Shown here: piece by piece, positions 54,426-64,000 of the stretch
Layout: every line of letters begins with the position of its first letter
How positions within the stretch are numbered: position 1 is the first letter of the stretch
From: Mesorhabditis belari
Taxonomy: Eukaryota; Nematoda; Chromadorea; Rhabditida; Rhabditidae
Direction of reading: 5' to 3'
Length of the DNA stretch: 64,000 nucleotides
Assembly (NCBI GenBank): GCA_958450365.1
Contig: CAUEEP010000433.1
Location: 124,001-188,000 of the forward strand
Program-made: the position numbers and the translations under genes
Notes under the pieces: model-generated
What the model was told of the DNA's origin: nothing
Seen by the model: only the letters and a program-made list of their open reading frames with translations
The model's database searches: none

Positions 54426-55470
54426 TTACGGGCAGCTGCGCGATCACCTACTACATCATTTCGGGATGGCCCTTCGTTTCATTTCGTTTCGCTCACGGAT
54501 GAGGTAATTCTCACCCTTCTTGCCGGCATTCAAGGCGATCTGCACAATGAGAAATGGTGGGAATTGCTCAGAGATCACTTTTTCAATCAGCAGCATTTAG
54601 GTCCGATCTGAATCGATCGCTCAGCCAATATGTGGTCAATCCAACTCATTTTGAGCTGGATTGTACCTCTAACAGCCGACAACTTGAGAAATTGAATGTG
54701 TTCACTGGAATCTGTCTTAGCTTCATATTTCTGCTTTATGCTGCATATTAAAATACGAAAAATAAAGTAGCATTCTCCTTCAGGACGCGCACAACATGAG
54801 CTTTTTCCTCTATCGACAAAGACATGATCTCTCAACTAAGAAGTCATTTGATGGCGATGACGAAATGATCCAACAGATCCGTCGAAAAATCAACCCTTTT
54901 CTAAACAAGTTGATGCCACGATTCAAAACCTGAACGATTTGCCTCGAATTGAGAAATTGAATAGAAATCCGACAATAAAGTGCATTTATGAAAAAAGAAA
55001 AGCGGATAAGATGCATTTTAATCGTTTCTTCACTCAGTAAAAGCCATTTGAGATCCCTCTTTGCATATAAAAGGACACGTAATGTCGAGATGAGAGACAC
55101 CCGTTTTCCCCCGTTGATAGCAATCTGAAAAGAAATTCTTTATTCATTTACATAAAGAAATTCTCTCAATTTGCTGGTGACATTGACGATAAATCTTTTT
55201 TGAATAATTGGAGATCAAAATTGGGATGGTCTCGATTGACTGCTTTTTCAGCAAAATTTATGAATGATTGAGTGATGAAAATCTCACCTCGACCCGGGTG
55301 TCCGAATTTGGAATTCCTCCGGCCCAATTCGTAAAATCTACCGAATACTCTCGAACACCAGATTCGTCATCTGAAATTATACCATGTGCTGATAATTTGG
55401 TTTCTTAAAACCATAATTAACAGAATAACAAATCCTTTAACCCTAGTATATTTCCTGATAGTCTGCCAAT
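54426..55470. other. Exon-like blocks of unrecognised origin
   Basis: Plus strand frames VILTLLAGIQGDLHNEKWWE with LLRDHFFNQQHLGP (54490-54605) and FFLYRQRHDLSTKKSFDGDD, EMIQQIRRKINPFLNKLMPR (54797-54925) look coding and helical but are separated by stops. At 55275-55345 a CTLD exon 3 remnant (minus strand, ..YSVDFTNWAGGIPNSDTRV) is present. No family assigned. Confidence 0.35.
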
Positions 55471-55810
55471 ACTACAATGAATCGGGGACTTGTCCCTCGC
55501 CGACATTTTAATTTTCATTCCATAATGTCAGCATCCCTCCGGCTGGCTGACGCTTTCTTTTCCACGGATACAACTAATTCATCTCGGACCGGTTTTCTTT
55601 GCTAATCTAAATGATTTGGAATTGCATATCGCTACTTAATGTGGAAATTTTATTTCTCGATAATATTTTTGGAGCCGATAGCCGACTTTTAGCAAAATGT
55701 TTTAGGTTTGTTTTAACAAATCTATACGATGATTTAGGCATCAGTAATCCGTTTAAGTTTTAAATTAATCAGTTGAACAATTTATTGGAGAACACGCAAA
55801 AACGGAACAA
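55470..55810. repeat. Direct repeat shared with 42540-42895
   Basis: Second copy of the 12.9 kb direct repeat, with an internal insertion around 55695-55740 (gcaaaatgttttaggtttgt...gatgattt). Confidence 0.7.
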
Positions 55811-55829
55811 TTTGAGGCACATCGCCGGT

Positions 55830-57164
55830 TTTACCGGCACATCTCTCGCTCTCAATTCCGAGCTTTCCAAGCTAGAACCTTGCAAAAGATTCCCGCGCTG
55901 ATCAATCAAACCGAGAATCTGAATGAACCTTTCAATGAATGAAATTCATATTTGACACTGATCCAAGAAGAATGAATTCTAGAAAGAACACGATCAACGA
56001 GCTGTTCCACGAGATTTTACGTACCGACTATGAAGACCAGATTCTAGCATATGAGGAACCTTTTAACCTTTTGGAAAATATGGGCAAACGCAGTTTTTCC
56101 TACTGGTCATACTATCGTTACATTGATAAGACTGTGAAAGATATAGAGATGTTAAAGAAAACATATTACACAAGAAGAATCCACTTCAAAGCCTTTTTCT
56201 CTCAATCAACCAAAGAGGAATGGTTATTGATCAATGAACATGCAAATCACTTTGTTAATAAGGAGCTTGATCGAGTCGAGAAGTTTGAAGGAGAATGGCT
56301 AGATGATTCGGATGGGAAAACGTTTCTCGTTGAATCTCGAAACAAGTCCAACTATTGGGCAAAGAAGAAAGCAAAGAAGTCGACTGTTGAGCGTTATTCG
56401 GAGAATCAACTCTTCTATTCTCATCTCGAACCGATCGATCTTTACATGGTGATTGAAGCGCTTGAAAGAGCAAAAGAAAAGCTGAAACGTTTCACCAAAT
56501 TTCAGATCGAGAACTTTGTTCCAGTGTTTATTCGAGAAAAGGAAGCACCAAAATGGAAGGTGTCTATTGTTGCTTACATTTTTCAGCTCAGAAATCCGCC
56601 AAGAATTGTGATCAACCGAGATGTTTCCTGAAATTCGGTGTTCCTGATGATTCTGAATATCCATTTCCCAAAGAGATGCAAATTCCGTACTATGAATGCA
56701 CAGAACAGCCTTTTATTGCATTGTTACAAAGTTATACAGAATTTCGAGAAGCGCTGAACGATCAATTGAAAGTGAGAGAAGGAGGCTCGATGATCGGCCC
56801 GTTTAGGGGTGATCCTCTTCAAAATTTGTCTTTAAAGTCTAAAGACAATTTCGATGAGGCTGGCGTATTTTTTTTCCTGCAATGCCCAAGCAATACCGGT
56901 AAAAGTGGGAAAAGGAAAAGAGAAGAAACATATTTTGTTCTACTCGATCATCCGAAAAACTATAAAACTGGAGAGAAAATCCCTTGTTTTGATTATTCGT
57001 TTAATTTCTACAAAATTGACGTACAAGAAGTTGATGAACATTTCGAAAAGTTGACTTCATGGAACAAATCCCTGGTTGCGATTGACTTGCAAATGAACGC
57101 ACGCATTGTGAACCTGGAGGATGAGGGAACAATGTCGATATTTGCTAGACCCAATCAGATTTGA
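55830..57164 (+). CDS. Unrecognised gene, two long open blocks
   Basis: An N-terminal stretch (EQFEAHRRFYRHISRSQFRA, FQARTLQKIPALINQTENLN, 55812-55938) runs out of frame by one at EPFNE into ATG 55939 (MKFIFDTDPRRMNSRKNTIN), which is open to 56631. The second block (to the stop at 57162-57164) starts in another frame near 56580: CFLKFGVPDDSEYPFPKEMQ, LLQSYTEFREALNDQLKVRE, AGVFFFLQCPSNTGKSGKRK, IVNLEDEGTMSIFARPNQI. A very short intron or a frameshift lies at about 56550-56580. Together about 430 residues, basic and helical at first, then beta-rich. Its length and openness stand out here. No family recognised. Confidence 0.5.
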
Positions 57165-57713
57165 TGTGTTTTTGCGAACCGACTTACCGACGGTTTTTTT
57201 GTTTCCTGAAATGCCACTTTTTTGGTTTAACACAAAAAAGTTGTTGAAAGTCGTTGTTGTTGTTGAAAGAGTATAATGTAGTGATATGTACTTAGCTAAA
57301 TGATTTCATCGAACCAATTTCGAGCGACGAGAGAGCAAAATACTTGCAGCTTCAGGCGAATTCTCCAACAGCATCTCTTTCGCCGGACTTCTTCACTCGC
57401 TAGTCGTGCCTCAAAGAGGTTTTGGATTTGGACAAAGAAATCCGCTTAGCTACACGTAATTCTTCCCAAACGTCGCCGAGAACATCACGAGGCAAATGAA
57501 TGGGGAATTTCGAGTGAACTCCATTTTGATTGCTTTCAGTTTGACATTACTACCGGCACCTTATATAGTCGACCATTTTGCAAGAAAAGTTGTTAAAAGA
57601 GTATAATGTAGTGATATGTACATAGCTAAATGATTTCATCGAACAAATATTGTCTGAAAATGGGATTTCATTCGGTTTTTGACTATAAAGACATATACAG
57701 CTCATCATATCTA
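57165..57713. other. Mosaic of CC2 upstream pieces
   Basis: 57255-57320 and 57590-57712 are two copies of the block gagtataatgtagtgatatg..tcatcgaac. Between them are an SDER..LQLQA scrap (57323-57360) and a phrase shared with 53545. The second block is the CC2 promoter interrupted by the mariner at 57714. Confidence 0.45.
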
Positions 57714-58110
57714 TTAGGTTGGCGACATTGAAATTTCGTTTTTGAGCTACAACAAAATTTATTCATAAAAATCAACTAGAAACAATTTGATCAACAATAT
57801 ATTCCCCACAGCTATCAATAACATTTTTCTATCTTTGACGCAAACTATGGATACTCCCTTGAAAGTGCTGGTTTTGATTGAGAGAAAGCAGAGACCCATT
57901 TTTTTGATGTCGTCAACGTTCTAGAACTTATTGCTTTCGAGTGAATGCCGCATAATGGTAGTCAGACGGGGCAATATCTGGACTATAAGGCGGATGAACT
58001 AGAAGTTCCCAGCCCAATTGCTCAATTTTCTCTTGTGTAATTTTGGTAACTTGAGGACGGGCATGGTCGTGTAACAATTGCACTGTTGTCTGATCGACTC
58101 CTTCCGAGCG
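57714..58110 (-). mobile_element. Mariner transposase relic 3, inserted in a CC2 upstream region
   Basis: It starts after TA at 57714 with ttaggttggcgacattgaaa, a mariner-type terminus. The minus strand reads QLLHDHARPQVTKITQEKIE, QLGWELLVHPPYSPDIAPSD, YHYAAFTRK. The N-terminal half and the other terminus are missing. The interrupted host sequence resumes at about 58165 (acaatacatacatacattat). Confidence 0.85.
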
Positions 58111-58164
58111 AAGAACCGCGTCGATACATACATTTACATATATTTACGTCGATACATATTCGAT

Positions 58165-58420
58165 ACTACAATACATACATACATTATCTAATTGCTTCAT
58201 CGTTAAGATTAGCCAAAAAGGGACAAAAATCTCCGCCTATGGAACCAACAGTGAGTCGAAAAAAAGCATCCATCGAATTATTGAGAACTTCAGGAACAAA
58301 AATCAAAGACAAATCGACGAGTTGAGGGACGAGAAGAGCGACCTTCACGAAGAATTGTCAGTTTCCTCATGTTGATGTCCATTGATGTTTAACACGTTTA
58401 TCTAATAGTCTATTCAGGAG
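58165..58420 (+). CDS. CC2 coiled-coil unit split from its promoter by a mariner
   Basis: NKNQRQIDELRDEKSDLHEE (about 58290-58362), intron, then SERTKK: the second exon is deleted after its first codons (gagcgaaccaaaaaaaaac). Convergent with the CTLD gene at 58538-60180. Confidence 0.45.
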
Positions 58421-58537
58421 CGAACCAAAAAAAAACAATTCAGAAATAAAGAAAAAGATAATGTGCAGTGCTCTGTTTTCAGAAGTTTGAATAAGATGGG
58501 ATTTATTCGTTTTTGTCCACAGAAAGGAACCTATTTA

Positions 58538-60180
58538 TCAGAATTGAAAGCTTCTTTTGCAGATAAAACGATACTGATTGGTAGGAGAATAGGCTCGCCA
58601 TATCCCATCGGAGCTATGAAGCTGAAATGTGATCATTTCTGATGGAAATCCTTTGATAAAACACCCTGCGTCATTCCACAAAAAGCAATCTCCTAAGAAT
58701 GATCGAAATATTTTTGGATTAATTATGCATTGCAAATTGGAATAAATATTGATTATTTCATGTCGAAAGTCTCACATGAACGTAGGGGTTCGAATTCGGC
58801 TCTTCAATCCTCCAATTCGTGAAATCCACCGCACTTCCATCTGTCCATTCAAAAGCATTTTCTTTGTTCGGATTTCTCTGAATAAAGAAATTTTTATGCT
58901 TCACTGTTGCTATTTCGATCCGATTTTCCTTTAATATTATTGAAATTATTCTAGTATTCCAATTGAAACCATTATTTCTCTCAAAGAACTATCAGTCAAA
59001 CGAATCTTCTTTTACAATGAGCCTTCCGAAAATGGCTGAAAGAATCTGAAGCAATGAAAGCATTACTTTTAATATATTTATTTAGGTCTTTCAATAAGAA
59101 AAACTCAACCTTTAGTCCGATCCAGAACCCACAATTCAAATGAACAGTTTCCGCTGAAATAAATATCGGTTGTTTTTGGTTTATAAAGCATAAATTTCTA
59201 AGAAAATCCTGAATTTTCAGAATTGAATCATTTCGATTTCTTACCGAGTTCCTGAACAAAATCGTTCTCTGCGGGACTGTGAATTGAGACTAAATGGATC
59301 TTTCGACTCGCACAATATGCCTCGGCTTTATCAAATGTCATATTTTGTTCGATAATCTTGAGATGAAGATAATCCTGGTTCACTATATCCACCAAACCTT
59401 GTACCAAGAGGCGGTTTTTGCCAAATACGACCATCCTTCCAGATCCAAGATCCAAGTCACCATTTCGGCTGTTTTGCTTTCCCTTTCAAATTGTCTAGAG
59501 AGGAATTAATTGGATTGAGTGGAGTCGGTGTTTTGGGAGTGAAAAAACTGTTTTCTCAAGTCTCAGTCAACAAGAGATACCAGATAAACTAACATTTGGG
59601 TTTCAAAGCCAGAGATTTTGCTCTGCAACGCGTTGATTTTCCCCTCGAGCTCTCCAATCTTGGCTTTCCCATCTCTCATTTCCGTATCTTGAGTTCTTCT
59701 AAAAACATTTCGATTTTACTCTATATTTTATGTTGCGCCTGTCAAAAAACAAAATGGCAAAATTAGTACAATTGTGCTTCGAGATCGTCGTTCTTCCTTT
59801 TCGCCTCGGCGATTTTCCTTTCCAATTCTCGATTTCTCTCCCTTTCGTCAACCAAATCAGCCTCCAACTTCGCGATTTTCAAATTCGCCTCGATTTGAGC
59901 GATTTTTTCTGCCCATCGACTCATCTCGGCCTCTTTGTGCTTTTTCATTTCTTCCCTGAACTCTTCGATTAAATTAAAGACTGTTTTTGGTAGAAGAAAA
60001 GATCTGGCGAAAAACCCACAAATCGGCTTCGAGTTGGGCGATTTTCTTCAACGAGTTGGCCTGTTCTTCTATACGTTTGACACTCTTTTCAGGCAATTTA
60101 TCTTCCGGCATTTCTGGAGGTTTGGAAAAAGAACAGATGCTCTGAAGAGATCGAGGAGGAAGATTCGAGAGATTGTCCAT
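58538..60180 (-). pseudogene. Compact MDNLSN-type coiled-coil CTLD gene
   Basis: ATG at 60180: MDNLSNLPPRSLQSICSFSK, EMPEDKLPEKSVKRIEEQ, KKIAQLEADL. Then KKHKEAEMSRWAEKIAQIEA, ERERNRELERKIAEAKRKND (59960-59770), an exon KTRYGNERWESQDWRAR frame/ALQSKI (59705-59595), and QFERESKTAEMV fused at 59460 directly to CTLD exon 1 (DLGSGRMVVFGKNRLLVQGL, EAYCASRKIHLVSIHSPAEN). The fusion removes several coiled-coil exons and appears out of frame. Exons 2-4: AETVHLNCGFWIGLK; NPNKENAFEWTDGSAVDFTN; 58621-58538 GIWRAYSPTNQYRFICKRSF. The shortest full unit in the window; it may still be functional if another splice is used. Confidence 0.6.
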
Positions 60181-60199
60181 TTCGGTTGCTAGACGATTG

Positions 60200-60505
60200 G
60201 ATGCCTACAAAATGACTGAATTTTCTCGAAGAACTAGTGGAAATTAAAGAAAAAAACTACTAAATAAGCAAAATTGATGAGAGAAGACAAAAGAAATTCG
60301 TTCCCAAGCAAAATAGGGATTTCTTACCACGGAAAATTTTCTTTTCTTACCAAGAGAAAGGAGGGGAATGCCCGATTCGTTTAGTCATCAGTTGTCAACC
60401 AAAAACAATCAATATTCATTTCAGCAAAAACTGCTACAAAACAACAATGATGTGGGCCAAGAAATAGAATGAGAACACTCGGATTTCCTCAATAATTTAC
60501 CAATA
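60200..60505. promoter_or_regulatory. Upstream region of the 60180 gene with an antisense CTLD relic
   Basis: Contains, in reverse, the ttttgtag and attcag leader acceptors next to the ATG, then at 60395-60440 a plus-strand CTLD exon 2 acceptor (accaaaaacaatcaatattc, atttcagcaaaaactg). Conserved with the other MDNLSN upstream regions. Confidence 0.4.
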
Positions 60506-60511
60506 TTCAGA

Positions 60512-61417
60512 CTATTCAGCAATCACGAATCGAGAAAATACAATAAGGAAACACAATAGCGAGAAAATATATAATAAAATAGAATCAATCGTTGGTTCAG
60601 TGTAAAAGCCAAATGAGCAGAAATACAAAGTGGGCTCCGTCCCCTTTATCACCAAAACGATCTTTAGAGGAAGGACAAGGGAATCAGAGATATTCAAAAT
60701 CAAAACATAAAATAAGATTTCACAGAAAAGAGCCACTTTTCTGCACACTCCCGCGCGCAAAAAATCAAAAGAACAATCTGATAACAAATTTGATAAGTTT
60801 GGGCAAGAGGGGCATTACATTACGGCAATGAAACTTGGAAGGATTGGAAGATGATCCGTCACCACCGCCTCCGCGAACTTCTTCATCTCGTTCCACATTG
60901 ATCGCTCCTTCATTGTCGCGTCTCCCGTGACCCATCGATTTCCGTAGTTTGGTACGTAGACGGGTTGGCCGGTGACCATCGCTTTCCTTGTCCCACCTGG
61001 ACACTTCAGCTCGCACTCTTGGTCGATCACCGCTTGCAGGAATCTCATGTTGGTCACTCGTTTCTGCTGGGTGCCATCGCATTGGAGTACCGCCGAGATC
61101 GTTCCACATTGCAATTCGGTCAGTTGTTTACCGAATCCGGAACGACAAAGGTACTTCAGACTGACCCCAGTCTCACACGCAAAGCAGCCGGTCAGCTCAC
61201 TTTCCATCAAATGGCACGCCAACACATCCACTTGTGTCTGAGCCTTCAATCCATTGACCTTGACTTGAGTGGTGGATGAGCCTTTGGCTTGCACTTTGAC
61301 CTCGCCGTCCGTCTCCTTGTACAGATTCTCTCCAATCAATTGTGGCAGAACTCTCGACTCGTCGACCAGGAAATCGTTACCGCGACTCTCGCACAACATT
61401 CGGTCATCCTCTGGCAC
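60512..61417 (-). pseudogene. Endogenous env-like glycoprotein fragment (phlebovirus G2-type fusion domain end)
   Basis: The minus strand from 61417 to 60815 is open for 200 codons with a Cys-rich pattern (GCFACETG, KYLCRSG, LQCG, LQCD, QECELKCPGG) like the C-terminal part of phlebovirus-type class II fusion proteins. Such env genes occur in nematode BEL/Pao-type retroelements. A possible membrane segment follows in another frame (ILLYIFSLLCFLIVFSRFVI, about 60600-60515). The N-terminal part of the glycoprotein and any gag-pol or LTR are absent. A relic, not an expressed envelope. Family call is moderate. Confidence 0.55.
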
Positions 61418-61429
61418 ACATCTGAAATG

Positions 61430-62310
61430 TGCTCATTTCTATCTATTCAATCTAGTCTTCTATCGGGTTCCGCGGAATTCTGGATTTTTGGGAAAACTTT
61501 TTATATGAGATTTTGAACAAACAATTCAGAAATAAAGAAAAAGATAATGTGCAGTTGTGGGTTTTCAGAAGATGGAATAAAATGGGATTTATTGGCATTT
61601 GTCCACAAAAAAAACATAAGACATTTTTCCTTTTCGTCTCGGCAATCTTCCTTTCCAATTCTCAATTTCTCTCCCTTCCGTCAACCAAATCGGCCTCCAA
61701 GTTAGGAGGATAGATCAGCCTTTTACCATCCCGGTTATGAAGCTGTGGTTCTTCCATCAGAAATGATTTGCTAACTTCTAACTAAGCTTTCTGTCAAAGG
61801 TTTTATGTATGTCAACCGTGAGACACGACAAATTCTTGAGAATCCTACTCGACAATTTTGTTGTATATATTGTCTTAGCTTCAGACAACTATCACTTTGA
61901 ATCTCGGGTGATTTGGTGTCTTGATAATCTTGCTAGATTTATTCAAGAACTTTCAATCAAACCCGCCTTTTGGCCCTTGGCCCCTCTCTCTTAACCCATT
62001 GACCAACCTTCAATTTTTCTTCATTAGGGAGGTGTCAATTGCAAATTCGATATTTTTCCCCTGATCCTCGGTTTTGATGATGATTAATCCCTTACTCCCC
62101 TCTCCTCTCTCTATAGCTAAAAACTGAGATGAGAACATGGTGACAGACACACACTCAATATCAAAAGGTACTAAATCTCAGTATCTTTATGAAAAGGAGA
62201 ATATTTTCAGAGTGAACTTTTTAACTCGCACAGCAAACTTCGAAACGACCCTCCCTTCTTTCTTTCCTATTTATATATTCCTATAACCAAAAACAAGCTA
62301 TATTTATTTC
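61430..62310. other. Scraps of CTLD 3' flank and coiled-coil exon, then unassigned DNA
   Basis: 61480-61620 is the CTLD/CC2 shared 3' flank (plus-strand sense of CC2). It fuses at about 61625 to the RKIAETKRK coiled-coil exon (minus strand to 61700). 61740-62280 has no recognised feature. Confidence 0.4.
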
Positions 62311-62312
62311 AG

Positions 62313-62903
62313 CCAAAACTGTTAATTCGAGTGCTTTGTTCTGGATCGGACTGAAGGTTGAATTCTTCTTATTGAAAGAACTGAATAAAAAGAAAATAAT
62401 AATCCTTTCAGCCATTGTCGGAAGGCTCTTTGTAGAAAAAGATACGTTTGGTTGATAGTTCTTTGATAGAAATAATGCTTTCAATTGAAAAACTAGAATA
62501 GTTCTAAAATGGAAAAAATTTGGTTGAAATATCAACAATGAAACATAAAAATTTCTTTATTCAGAGAAATCCGAACAAAGGAAATGCTTTTGAATGGCCG
62601 GATGGAAGTTCGGTGGATTTCACTAATTGGGAATCGGGATACCCGGATTCGAACACCCACGCTTTTGTGAGAGTTTCAGCCTGAAATCACCAATATTTAA
62701 TCCAATTTCCAATGCATAATATGAAAATGTTCAGATCAATCTGAGAAAACTTCTTTGTGTAAAATAACGCAAAGTGTTTTATCAAAGGATTTCCATCAGA
62801 AATGAACACATTTCAGCTTTGGAGCGCTGATGGGATATGGTTGGCCCTTCTTCCTACCACTCCGCAGCTTCATTGGATCTGCAAAAGGAGCTCTCAATTC
62901 TGA
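62313..62903 (+). pseudogene. CTLD exons 2-4 without exon 1
   Basis: Exon 2 62313-62356 (AKTVNSSALFWIGLK), exon 3 62565-62666 (NPNKGNAFEWPDGSSVDFTN, ESGYPDSNTHAF), exon 4 62817-62903 (LWSADGIWLALLPTTPQLHW, ICKRSSQF). All are open and in phase. Exon 1 and coiled-coil exons are absent: unrelated sequence precedes 62285. AATAAA at 62940. 5'-truncated. Confidence 0.65.
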
Positions 62904-63024
62904 TAAATGCTTTGTGTTCCTTTCTGTGGACAAAAACCAATAAATCCTATTTTCTATTTTCAAGGATTTCAATTTGTTGAGGTTGAGCTGAAATAGGTAT
63001 TTAAATATTGCATTAGCTTCGTCT

Positions 63025-63510
63025 CAAGTTTTATAAAATTTAAATTGATGAAATTGCATGTCGACCGTTTGCAGCTGTCTCATCGTCACCTTCTTCATTC
63101 TCGTCCTCTTCCACTGATTCCTCTTCACTTTCACCGGCGTCACCAATGATTTGTTCACGGATCTCGTTGAAGGCAGCTTCATTTTCCTCAAAATCGGGAT
63201 CCAGTTTGAAAATGTCTGTAAAGTTTGTTTGAAAGCCAAGTTGACCGAAAAACAAATTTTTTAGGTATGTGTAATTTGGTCCTCTTCCGAAATAAGATCA
63301 AGTGATCAATTAAAGCTGGGTAGTCCTTAAAGAATAAACTTTGCCAGGCAATAGAACTAAAAAGTGACCGCAAATTTATCTCTCCGAATTGCCATTGCAG
63401 TTTCAATCTTATAACGAATACGTGAATCCAATTGTGCTTCAGCAAGAATGTTTCGAAGTCTTGAGAAAACATTGTCCAAGGCACGCGGGGCAATCTAACA
63501 AATCATTTCT
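63025..63510 (-). pseudogene. CWC22/LET-858 fragment, copy 4
   Basis: Minus strand: frame-shifted MFSQDFETFLLKHNWIHVF (same DNA as SRLRNILAEAQLDSR in the proper frame), IAWQSLFFKDYPALID, then LGFQTNFTDIFKLDPDFEEN, EIREQIIGDAGESEEESVEE, ENEEGDDETAANGRHA to a stop near 63040. The LSLEDA..ENML segment is missing. Confidence 0.75.
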
Positions 63511-63584
63511 CAATAAGCGCTTTTACATAAAGCAAACCTCTGTCAGTTTTGCATCGAATTCATATTCAAAGAAAAACAGCATAT

Positions 63585-64000
63585 TGTTGAAGTAAATACA
63601 TTTTAGGAAAAGAAAGACTCTGTTGATTTATTGCGTTCTCGCACTGGAGGCGCATGCATCCCACCAGCGAAGCTGAAGTTGATGCAACAACAAATTCAGG
63701 TAATGCATCAGATGATAACGTGGTCACAAAAAAAATTTAGGATAAATCAGGTGAGCAATTTGAACGTTTGCTTGTATTTGAAATCATGCTTTTGATGCTT
63801 AAAACACCAACGGAAGATTCAGTGGGAGTGTGCATTGCTTTTCTGGAAGAATGTGGCGCGAAACTGACAGAGTTTTGCTTTATGTAAAAGCGCTTATTGA
63901 GAAATGATTTGTTAGGTTGCCCCGCGTGCCTTGGACAATGTTTTCTCAAGACTTCGAAACATTCTTGCTGAAGCACAATTGGATTCACGTATTCGTTATA
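63585..64000 (+). pseudogene. CWC22/LET-858 fragment, copy 5, running off the window
   Basis: [20 protein letters not shown] (63625-63700), intron, [10 protein letters not shown], then a deletion directly to [31 protein letters not shown] (63780-63870), intron, and APRALDNVFSRLRN-type sequence with frame change to the end. About 0.25 kb that encodes most of MIF4G is missing. Copies 4 and 5 are head to head at about 63585. Confidence 0.75.

Noticed and set aside
61269..61516. Plus-strand frames over 60965-61516
   Set aside because: Complementary-strand shadows of the 200-codon env-like frame.

Overview
The window looks like nuclear DNA of a rhabditid-type nematode. Supporting signs are very short introns (about 40-60 bp), acceptors of the form tttcag, start codons preceded by a bare acceptor with no donor (possible spliced-leader sites), a CWC22/LET-858 family of fragments, and nematode-like transposon remnants. 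No operons with ribosome binding sites, no rRNA and no functional tRNA were seen. It is an accessory, rearranged region: broken copies far outnumber clearly intact genes.

The dominant content is one repeated module. Its first gene has either a coiled-coil N-terminal exon beginning MDNLSNLPPR or a type II membrane-anchor exon beginning MGVMAVGLFITILLLF. A variable set of small coiled-coil exons follows, then a four-exon C-type lectin-like domain (CTLD) ending in FICKRSSQF-stop. A second coiled-coil exon pair (here 'CC2', NKNQRQIDELRDEKSDLHEE / SDERAKYLQLQAEF) lies beyond the CTLD and points back at it, so the two units are convergent with overlapping 3' ends. I count about 17 CTLD copies or relics and 10 CC2 copies. 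The CTLD keeps the outer cysteine pair (YCASR, FICKR) but lacks the usual inner pair and the WND motif. The best CTLD copies are at 23203-25439 (+), 27585-29542 (-) and 38025-39933 (+).

Layout: 1-143 partial N-terminal exon; 778-5905 CWC22 fragments interleaved with an inverted pair of CR1-like LINE copies; 5937-6386 a palindromic MITE; 6475-7960 small secreted-peptide exons; 8360-12720 CTLD units; 13460-15946 a transposase-like DNA-binding fragment and an unrecognised gene; 16378-18563 CTLD; 19130-21195 unrecognised genes; 21417-31015 and 36195-39933 CTLD units in large nested inverted repeats around a loop holding two mariner relics; 40014-46350 more CTLD and CC2 units and the second copy of the unrecognised gene; 47423-49866 an SmF (snRNP F) pseudogene followed by the longest CWC22 copy; 50636-53198 a near full-length CTLD gene disrupted by a copied 105 bp insertion; 55830-57164 an unrecognised gene; 57714-60180 mariner plus CTLD; 60512-61417 an endogenous env-like glycoprotein fragment; 62313-62903 CTLD; 63025-64000 further CWC22 fragments.

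The overall picture is a cluster of lineage-specific lectin-like surface proteins growing by inverted duplication, exon shuffling and templated insertion, with conserved splicing-factor genes pulled in as fragments. Exon joins were worked out by eye; the join from the coiled-coil exons into the first CTLD exon is not resolved in any copy, so 'CDS' on a lectin unit means no obvious break within the CTLD itself.
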